DNA of 64,000 bases from Pseudogymnoascus destructans (lineage: Eukaryota > Ascomycota > Leotiomycetes > Thelebolales > Thelebolaceae), in contig NW_020167530.1 of NCBI RefSeq assembly GCF_001641265.1, positions 682,001 to 746,000 on the forward strand. The letters are read 5' to 3'. A program made the translations under genes and the position numbers. Every line of letters starts with the position of its first letter. The first letter of the stretch is position 1. Below the pieces are notes generated by a model. That model had not been told where the DNA came from and made no database searches. It was given only the letters and a program-made list of their open reading frames with translations. Shown here one piece after another: positions 56,507 through 64,000 of the stretch.

Positions 56507-57696
56507 GGCGTCGTGAACGTGGTGTGTCCTACGTCAGCCGTCTAGTCATCTGCAATTCATTGAACATGTGTCAGCCCGAGAGTACTCAGTGATGGTGGAT
56601 TGAGCTGAGCGCAAAATGGCCTTTTGGGGGATTCGGGGAGGAAGATTGAAGCCAGACGCCAGCGGACGAGTACGAGTAGTACATACCAGACGTCCCCAGC
56701 CAGGGGGGTTGTCACCACACCACAAGCACAGCCAGGACAATATAATTGTTTATGAGAGATGCAGGATAAAATATATCCGATATAAGAATCTGTATAACAA
56801 GGGGGGGGGGGGAATAAGAGAGCGGGATATAGATTGCACAAAAGTATTCAATTCATTAAGTGTCTGTCCTGTCCCGAGATTTGTACGGGTAGCGATAAGG
56901 ACTTTAAGGTGGAATATCACGTGATATAATTAGACATTAATACGGTATACGGGAACGGATACTCTAGTCGTTTACACCCCCACACGCTAAGATGCTGGAG
57001 TACCTTCGTACCAACATATAATACATGTATATACTTACCCTCATTGGCTGATGCGGTACTTCAGCTGCCAGTACCTCCTCATCTCACTTCCACCAACTGG
57101 CTAACTTACTGGTCGCTGGCGATGCTCAACCAACGAGTCAGATCCTTCTTCCTCGGATGCGACAAAAACTTCATTTCTTCCTCGCATGAATATAACTACT
57201 ATGCTGTAGAAACAGCAAGACGGCGTGTCTATAACTCCCCTCATCGTGGCATCTTTTCATTCAGCCATGCATTCAATAGGCCCAGGGTCCTATTGTACTA
57301 TCCCCGAAACCCTTCCGTAGCCCGGCGGCTATAGACAAACAAAGAGAGAGCATATCAACGGAGATCGAAGAACCGCGGCCAAGGACAACTCCTGCACCGC
57401 GAGGCGCTAATAATCCGCCATAACAACTGGGAAGGAAGTTGCGACCGACGTTGCGACCGACGTTGCGACCGAAGTTCAGCCTCAGCCTCTCTTACCCCGA
57501 GCGAGCTGTTGTAACCCTCGCGGCTACTCAACACAACTCCTCCCACTTCATTTCGATCCATCCCCATCGTCAAACACCACCAAACTCCTCACAGAGACCT
57601 CACTGACTGAGACACACACTCTCTGATGCTTTCACCAGCTCTCTCGGGACAACACCCCATCCCCAGCTAGCTAGCAACCCCATAAACCACATCACC
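56507..57696. other. Divergent intergenic region, ANP1 / basic proline-rich gene
   Basis: Contains a G run (about 56803-56813) and a 12-bp GTTGCGACCGAC repeat (three copies, about 57434-57472) close to the start of the next gene. No gene seen. Confidence 0.5.
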
Positions 57697-58746
57697 ATGG
57701 AGCCTGTCCCGGAGACAGAACGCATGTCGGAATTCCGCTCCTCCCCCGTCCCAACCCTCCGCATCCACGAAGCCCCGACCTTTCAACCCACTCTCCCCTT
57801 CTCCAACAACCCATCATGGACCAAAAAACCCCCCAGCACCCGCCGCGCCACCGACCCCACGCCCTCCTCCCCCCTCGGCTGGGGCCCAACTACCGTCGCC
57901 TACCGCCCTCGCAACATCTCTCCCTACTCCCGCAGCCATGTACGCTCGCACTCTGCAGCTAGCACACCGACACCGCCTATGTCGCGTGCGAAGTCCATGC
58001 CGGGCGTCAGCAGAGTCGGGTTCAATATCGGGTCACCTGCGCGGCCGTCCAGCCCAGCGGGGTCGCCGAACCGGAATCGCTCTTTGAGAAAGCCGGTTGA
58101 TGAGGTGTTTCCCGTGGCGCCGCCGCTGCCGAATCGTGGGCTTATGATCGATACTAGTGACCGTGTTGCTATTCCCGAAGAAGTGGAGGAGGAAGAGGAG
58201 GAGGAGACGCCGAGGGGGTACGAGAGGGGTAGCTCACCGGGGCTGATACCATCTACCTCAAACCCACACCTCAGACGGTCGTCATCACCCTCGAGGAACT
58301 TATCAATACACTACCCCACCAGCGGCGCCACAACCCCTACATCACCATCCTCCATCACTTCATCACCTTTATACCCAACGAGCAGATACGACGGGCGCTA
58401 CGACTCCTTCAACAGCTACCCCTACCCCACCTCCACCTCCACCTCCTCCGTCCCCACCACGCCCTCCTCCCTCCGTTCCCGCAGCCCCAGCATCTCGAGT
58501 CTGGAAACCATCCCCGACACCCCCGACGCGGAGGAGGCGGCGCTGGAGGCGGAGCGGATCGCGCAGCTCAAGGCGGCGGCGGATGCGGTGGAGGGGGAGG
58601 AGGATGGGGGGAGGGGATCGGATGCCGTGGTGGGGAGGGGGAGGAAACTGAGTCCCGGGTTTGGGAGGGATAAGAGTAAACGCTGGAGTGTGTGTGGGGC
58701 GGAGAGGAGGGGGGATATTGATTTGGAGACGATTTGGGAGGATTGA
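57697..58746 (+). CDS. Conserved basic proline-rich fungal protein
   Basis: Single exon, 349 residues, disordered and rich in Ser, Pro and Arg. Recognisable blocks are SPLGWGPTTVAYRPRNISPY, RSRSPSISSLETIPDTPDAE and the C-terminus KSKRWSVCGAERRGDIDLET then IWED. I recall this ending as highly conserved in filamentous ascomycete proteins labelled 'basic proline-rich protein'. A polyglutamate patch (about 164-172) and many SP sites suggest regulation by phosphorylation. No known function. Confidence 0.75.
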   Translation: MEPVPETERMSEFRSSPVPTLRIHEAPTFQPTLPFSNNPSWTKKPPSTRRATDPTPSSPLGWGPTTVAYRPRNISPYSRSHVRSHSAASTPTPPMSRAKSMPGVSRVGFNIGSPARPSSPAGSPNRNRSLRKPVDEVFPVAPPLPNRGLMIDTSDRVAIPEEVEEEEEEETPRGYERGSSPGLIPSTSNPHLRRSSSPSRNLSIHYPTSGATTPTSPSSITSSPLYPTSRYDGRYDSFNSYPYPTSTSTSSVPTTPSSLRSRSPSISSLETIPDTPDAEEAALEAERIAQLKAAADAVEGEEDGGRGSDAVVGRGRKLSPGFGRDKSKRWSVCGAERRGDIDLETIWED

Positions 58747-60441
58747 TGGAGGGAATAGGGGGAGTGGATGGGGGGATCGGACATGTTGGGTTAGGGGTTG
58801 AGGAGCCGATTTTAATGGACTTGATGTCTTTTACATTGCTGTGCTTTGAAGGTGCTGTGGTTGTTATGTTCTTGTGCGATGACTGTTAGGAGGTAGGTGA
58901 GTCGAAAAACTTTGGGTTTGTTGATTATTTTCTTCCATGCTCGTCTGTTGCATACGGCCCGCCCTATTTCAGTACAGAACTGCATTTGCAACTCTCTCTT
59001 TCATCCCCCCCCCCAACCGCCGCAAACATCTCTTGCTACGATTCCGGAAGTCCTTGTTTCCGCACTCTCATCATTCTCCGAGTGTTTTCCAACTCGCCAA
59101 CTACGCCCTCCCTCTAAGCTCGTTATTCGGATTGTGCCTTTTCTCGAGGTAGTTTTCTTGCTGTCGAGCAGCTATTCTTGTTGCGGAGGGGTTTTTCTCA
59201 CTGCCACATGCTTATTCCTGTCGCTGCTTATTCCTGTCGCTGCGATTTCTCACTACCAACCACATGCTTAATCTTATCCCCTCACCACACAGTACATAAC
59301 ACCCACTTGTAGGTTTGCCTGATCCTTGGCGGTAACCTCGTGCTTGAGCCTCGACTCAGTCTTTTGATCATCTCTGCGACTCGGAGATCATTTGCACAGA
59401 GAGCATTTTAGCTACATGAATGTCTCCCTAATGCTGCATATATCCCTTTATACGCTTTGGGAGACATATCTGCAAGTTATCTCCATTTAGATCGTGCAAG
59501 AGAAATTCGGTGCCCGGAGTAAATTGTCGACTGAGGTGTATGATCCGCCTCAGATCGTTTGAAACACAGTAGGTATAGTCCGATATCCTGATTCTCCTTT
59601 GAAGAAATTTTCCTTTGAAGAATCCCAATATCATAACATAACAAGCAGTCTTGCAAAAAGCGCCAAGAGCCGTCCCCCCGGGTTTTGATTAGTTGCTTAT
59701 CAAACCGTCACACATCCATCGTATTGTTTATACCTTCGTTCCTTTATTTTCTATAAGTAGGCGCACCGACTAAGTGGTGATGACGCGGCTGTTGGTGTCG
59801 AGTGAGTGGTGGGGATGCTGTCCACTTCTTGAGGATGAAAGAATCTCATGTGCTTTGGTATATATAATGGAGGGGAAGGTGCAGAGGAGGAAAGAGCAGG
59901 GGAGGAAAGAGCAGGGGAGGAAAGAGCAGGGGAGGAAAGAGCAGGGGAGGAAAGAGCAGAGGAGGAAAGAGCAGAGGAGGAAAGAGCAGAGGAGGAAAGA
60001 GCAGAAGGCGACGATGCTTCGCTCTTTCCCCATCGATTTGTTAAGGGAGAGTAACAACGCAAATTAGACGCAGACATCTCAACATCACTCCTTTCTTTAC
60101 GATGGAACAATTAAGACAATCACACCACCTGCCCGTTCACTCACAATCACATCGGACCACAAGTTTTTTGAAGCGTAACAAAATATCCAACAAACCCCCA
60201 GAATTACGACGAAGAAATACAATACAATATAGAGCCCTCTCTCGAAGAATTAATTAAAGACCCAGGGGTTTTCTCCATGCCATGCCGAACGTAGCCACGC
60301 ATGTTTCTCATCATATGTACTCTCCCGCTGATCCTCCCTTATCCAATATCATCTACAAAACCCTCCCCACAAGCCATAATCTCAACTATACCTTACTTAC
60401 CCCATCCAACTGAAAAAACACACTCAATCACTTAAGCGCTA
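58747..60441. other. 1.7 kb intergenic between convergent genes
   Basis: Holds a 15-bp minisatellite (59883-60006) and otherwise no recognisable gene. The right end is the 3' side of the GH17 gene. Confidence 0.5.
59883..60006. repeat. Purine-rich minisatellite, 15-bp unit
   Basis: About eight copies of GAGGAAAGAGCAG(G/A)G with two sequence variants grouped in blocks. ORFs across it are artefacts. Confidence 0.9.
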
Positions 60442-62180
60442 TTAAACAACGGAGTCAGCGACATCGACAACACCATCGACGACAGCGCCGACGATGTCGA
60501 AGAGGGAGGAGATACCCCAGCTGCGCTCGCAGTCGAACTGGCCAAGGTTCTTCCAGTCATCGTTGTGGTAAGAGAAGACGACGGACTTTCCACCAACAGC
60601 CTTGCGGATGGACTTGATAGCAGCAGCCTGCTTGAATGGGCCGGGGCAGGCGGCACCGTTGCAGATACCGGCGGAAGGCCATCCGGTCTCGAGGTTAATA
60701 CCGGTCTTGCCTGGGCAGAGCTGGTCAACGATGTCGAGCTGGCTCTTGACAAAGATACCGGCATCCTCGGCGGCGGTGGCAGAGTTGAAGAAGGGGTGGA
60801 TGTTGGCACCGACAACGTCCATGGCCTGGCAGAGAGCACCCTTGTGCTGCTGGAGCACGTTCAGGGTCTCGGTGGTGGTGACGGGACCGGTGTAGCCGGC
60901 GTTCCGGAAGACCTGCTTGGAGGAGATGATGAAGGCAGCGAGCTCCTCGGCAGAGCAGACACCGTTGAAGATGGACTCGTTACCGATGACGACGAGGACG
61001 ACAAGGTCCCAGCGGGTGAAGGTGGAGAGGGAGGTGATTTGCGGCTTGGCGCCCTCGATTCCGGTCTCCTTGATGTAGACACCAACGATCAGCTGGAGGC
61101 CATGGGCGGCGCATCCGACAGAGACGTTCTCGAGACCGTTGCAGTCAGTCTTGTCGGCGGAGTAGAGGCGGACAGCGGTGAAGCCCTTGGATGCGATGTC
61201 CTTAAGGTCCGCGAGGACAGCGGAGGCGCCCTTGCAAGCACCGGCCTGGTCGTAAGGAGTGTAGGTGATGGCCCACTGGTCACCGTCGGTGCCGAGACCG
61301 CCCTTGTTAACGACGGGCTTGGAAGGCACGGCCGCCGCGGTGGTCTGGACTGGGGCGGGCGAGGTGGAGGTTGGGACTGGGAGCTCGGCAGCCGACGAGG
61401 TGTATGGGCAGTAGACGACGTAGTCGGTCTCGGTGATGGTGGTGGTGATGGCTGGGTGGGTGTAGGTACCTGGGACCACGGTGGTGGGGGTTGGGTAGAC
61501 GAAGATGGTGGAGTCGGTCACGGTGGTGGTCGAGGGGGCGATCGTGTACGTGCCGGCGGATGGGCAGACGTAGGTGGTCTCGACGATGATGGAGGTGGTG
61601 ACGCCGTTGGAGGTGCTGACGGTGGCGACCGGGCAGGTGACGGTGGTGGCAGTCACGACAACGGTGGTGACACCGCCGTAGGTGTGGGTGCCCGCTGGGA
61701 CCTTGGTGGAGGTGGCGGCGCAGACAGTGGTCTCGTCAGTCACAGTGATGGTCGTGGCGGGGATGGTGTGGGTTCCTGGCTGCAGGGTGGTGGGGGATGG
61801 GGTTGGGAGCGGAATAACTGGGACGGTCACAACGGGGACGACGGGCGCCTCAGTGCTGGTGGGGACGGGGACGACGCTGCTGCTGCTGGTCACCTTGGTG
61901 GAGGTTGGCGGCGGGTTGTGGACTAGGAATGAGGAGTTAGGATGGATCTATCTGGAAGCAGATCAGGACGAGGTGTTGACATACGGGTTGGCTCGCCGGT
62001 GACGGTCTCCCAGCGGGTGGTGCAGCCGCACGACTCAACAGCACCTGCGGTGCCGACGGCAACGCCGGCAACGCCGGATGGGGCCATTCCTCTCTTGTGG
62101 AAGGCACCGTGGGCGTGGTGGTTGGCCGCGCTGGCGCCGACAGCGAAAGCTGCGGCAACAGCGAAGAAGCTTCCCTTCAT
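60442..62180 (-). CDS. btgE: GH17 cell-wall beta-glucanase (btgE/SCW11 type)
   Basis: Two exons on the minus strand, 62180-61985 and 61922-60442; 558 residues, near Aspergillus BtgE. Signal peptide 1-18 (MKGSFFAVAAAFAVGASA), then a His-rich segment with a KR site that Kex2 could cut (residues ~29-30). About 75-260 is Thr/Pro/Val-rich with repeated TTTVTD and PGTYT phrases, likely O-mannosylated. The GH17 domain is at about 275-545, with acid/base Glu381 in VIGNESIFNG and nucleophile Glu477 in INLETGWPSAG. The family cuts or remodels beta-1,3-glucan in the wall. No GPI signal is visible. Confidence 0.93.
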
Positions 62181-62737
62181 GTTGAAGAGGATTCGTAATA
62201 CGATAAGAGTGAAGGTAATATTCGTAGGGGATATTGTCGTTACACTGTACGCCGAAAGAAAGGAATGCCCGCTGAAAGAGTGAAGCGGTGGTTATTTGAA
62301 GATTGAGGATGGAGAGAGAGGGAAGAGAAAGAGGAAGAGGAAGAGGAAGGGATGTGTGTGTGGTGGTGGGAAGGAAAGGATTTTGATTGAAATGGCTCGC
62401 CAAGAATGGGAGGGAAGGGGGGGGGGTATGGACAGGGGGGATGAGAGACATGGAGACGTGGAGACATGGAGTAACTTACCTCCGTAGATTGTAGGGCCAG
62501 TCATCTTCTTTCCAGCATCAGCCCAGATCTAACAACCGCTCAAGCCAGTTCCCCCTGCAACCGCTCAAGCCCCCCCTGCAACCGCTCAAGTCACCCCCTG
62601 GCCCATAATCTCGTGGGGTGTTGGGTGCAATCCAACTGGGTGTGATGCATCAGTACTCCGTACAGGTAGAGAGAGGTAGCAGCACCCCCAAGTACTCGAG
62701 TATGCCCAAGTCACCATCAACCCTGCTGGGTGCGTCC

Positions 62738-62842
62738 TGTTCAGCACCCTGTCTCTGCTCAGTACCCTGTCTCTGCTCAGTACCGTGTCTCTGCTCAGTA
62801 CCCTGTCTCTGCTCAGTACCGTGTCTCTGCCCAGTACCCTGC
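62738..62842. repeat. 18-bp tandem repeat
   Basis: About five to six copies of CTGTCTCTGCTCAGTACC with C/G variation at one position. Confidence 0.9.
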
Positions 62843-62951
62843 TAATCCCCATCCCTGTCCGTGTTCCTGACTAGCCGCCCTAGCGCTACGGGCCATGCCA
62901 GGGGTGACAGCGCGCTATGTTGGATTGGGGATGTGGGAGATTAGATGATCA

Positions 62952-63060
62952 CGATGGGGAGGGGAGGGGGACCAATGGGGACTGGCATGGGGGGGAGGGG
63001 GACCAATTGGGACTGGCATGGGAGGGGAGGGGGACCAATGGGGATTGGCATGGGAGGGAT
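62952..63060. repeat. ~35-bp tandem repeat
   Basis: Three copies of a unit built on GGGGGACCAATGGGGACTGG with small changes. Confidence 0.85.
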
Positions 63061-63091
63061 GGGGATGCATGGGAGGGGGAGGGGGAGGGGG

Positions 63092-63127
63092 ATGGTGGTG
63101 GTGGTGGTGGTGGTGGTGGTGGTGGTA
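63092..63127. repeat. (GGT)n microsatellite
   Basis: About twelve GGT/GTG triplets without interruption. Confidence 0.9.
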
Positions 63128-63584
63128 GTGTTCGCGCGCGTCCGTATGGGCTTCGGTCGTACGGTCGTGGGATTTGGAAGATGGGACGGGGGAGGGGTTT
63201 ATATTCGGACGCAGGGTGCAGTGTGCCTGTGCCCTGTGCCATGCACCCTGTGCCCTGTGCAGTGCCATGTTCTGGTGTGTCTCTGTGTGAGCTGCAAGGT
63301 GTACGCGACTGTGTCTTGTCCGTCTCTGTGTGAGTTTGGCCTTGTCTCGCGATGGTGGATGTACTCCGTACATACCTCCGTACATGTGCTGTACCTTGCA
63401 GGACCCGTATGTGTTCAGGTGGGTGGGTGTGGGTTGGTTGGTACGAGGGGGTAAAGGACGAATGGGGTACAAAGGACAAAGGGGATGTACTGTACAAACA
63501 ACAACAACAGGGGTATGACCACCAACAAAGACTGAATAGACATGTGCCTTGCTTGCTCTTGCTTTACTTGTTATAGCCTGCCTG

Positions 63585-63680
63585 CCATCTCCCATCATCT
63601 CCCATCATCTCCCATCATCTCCCATCATCTCCCATCATCTCCCATCATCTCCCATCATCTCCCATCATCTCCCATCATCA
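63585..63680. repeat. 10-bp tandem repeat
   Basis: About nine copies of CCATCATCTC in a row. Confidence 0.9.
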
Positions 63681-64000
63681 CACCTCTCACATACTCTATT
63701 GCTCAAAAGCCCGTGCCAATAAACTGCCACTCCCAAAACAAAATCGTCCTCTGCCGATCCCCCTCTGCCATCTCCCAATCCTACTCTCCCCTTCGTCCTA
63801 ATCCGGATGCCTTCCGTAGGTAGCACGGAAAGTAGACAGGCACTGATAGGAGGCAAGGCAGGTTCGGGGATAATCTTAAATAGTAGTAGGTAAACAAACA
63901 CAATCGATACAGAGTACAATCTATCAAGGCCGCGAATCCCGCTTCGGTACCGCACTCGACTGTGGAGTGCCGTGCTGTGCCGTGCCAAAGGGAGAGTCGC

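Larger units (their letters stand above)
62181..64000. other. Minisatellite-rich right end, no gene seen
   Basis: 62181-62510 is the promoter and leader of the GH17 gene, with purine-rich tracts. Beyond this lie several separate tandem arrays listed individually. The His/Pro-rich ORFs here follow from repeats. Confidence 0.6.

Noticed and set aside
6961..61893. A biosynthetic or other functional gene cluster
   Set aside because: Neighbouring genes belong to unrelated housekeeping processes, with no synthase, pathway regulator or shared promoter layout.
60565..61926. Plus-strand ORF of 453 codons
   Set aside because: It is antisense to the GH17 gene and its Gly/Asp/Val-rich product follows from that gene's codon bias; no family is recognisable.
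62915..63598. Minus-strand His/Pro-rich ORF of 227 codons
   Set aside because: Produced by the (GGT)n tract and other tandem repeats.

Overview
The window is nuclear DNA of a filamentous ascomycete (Pezizomycotina). The evidence is short GT-AG introns with CTAAC-type branch sites, single-copy fungal housekeeping genes, a Fot1/pogo transposon, a Ty3/gypsy chromovirus and C-to-T style (RIP-like) lesions in transposon ORFs. The class cannot be fixed from the sequence alone.

Layout, left to right: a WD40 protein gene (minus strand); a 2.26 kb Fot1/pogo element with perfect TA target duplications; an intron-containing tRNA-Phe; a sucrose-type sugar/H+ symporter; about 2 kb of minisatellites; a CreB-type deubiquitinase; a YOS1-type ER-Golgi transport protein; ALG12 mannosyltransferase; glucose-6-phosphate dehydrogenase; then a 20-29 kb transposon nest. 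In the nest, an old LTR was split by a 6.87 kb chromovirus, which was itself split by a solo LTR of the first family. To the right lie ribosomal protein eL33; 2.7 kb without a recognisable gene; a DUF2406-type protein; VMA21; a FUN30/SMARCAD1 remodeller; PEX4; a large Ser/Pro-rich protein; VPS33; an LSD1-type demethylase with SWIRM, amine oxidase and HMG parts; dynamitin (JNM1 type); ANP1 mannosyltransferase; a conserved basic proline-rich protein; and a GH17 wall glucanase (btgE/SCW11 type). Minisatellites fill the right end.

The genes are independently transcribed, mostly in convergent or divergent pairs, and do not form a biosynthetic cluster. Shared themes are the secretory pathway and cell wall (YOS1, ALG12, ANP1, btgE), the vacuole (VMA21, VPS33), chromatin (FUN30, LSD1), and carbon metabolism (CreB, sugar symporter, G6PDH).

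Several genes use very short exons (10, 13, 14 and 21 nt) that a simple ORF scan misses. YOS1, VMA21 and eL33 were assembled here from splice sites and protein continuity. I found no convincing new multigene system. The most informative observations are the reciprocal transposon nest, the chromovirus's 11-nt self-priming signature, its near-identical LTRs despite a broken coding region, and a perfect palindrome inside an intron.
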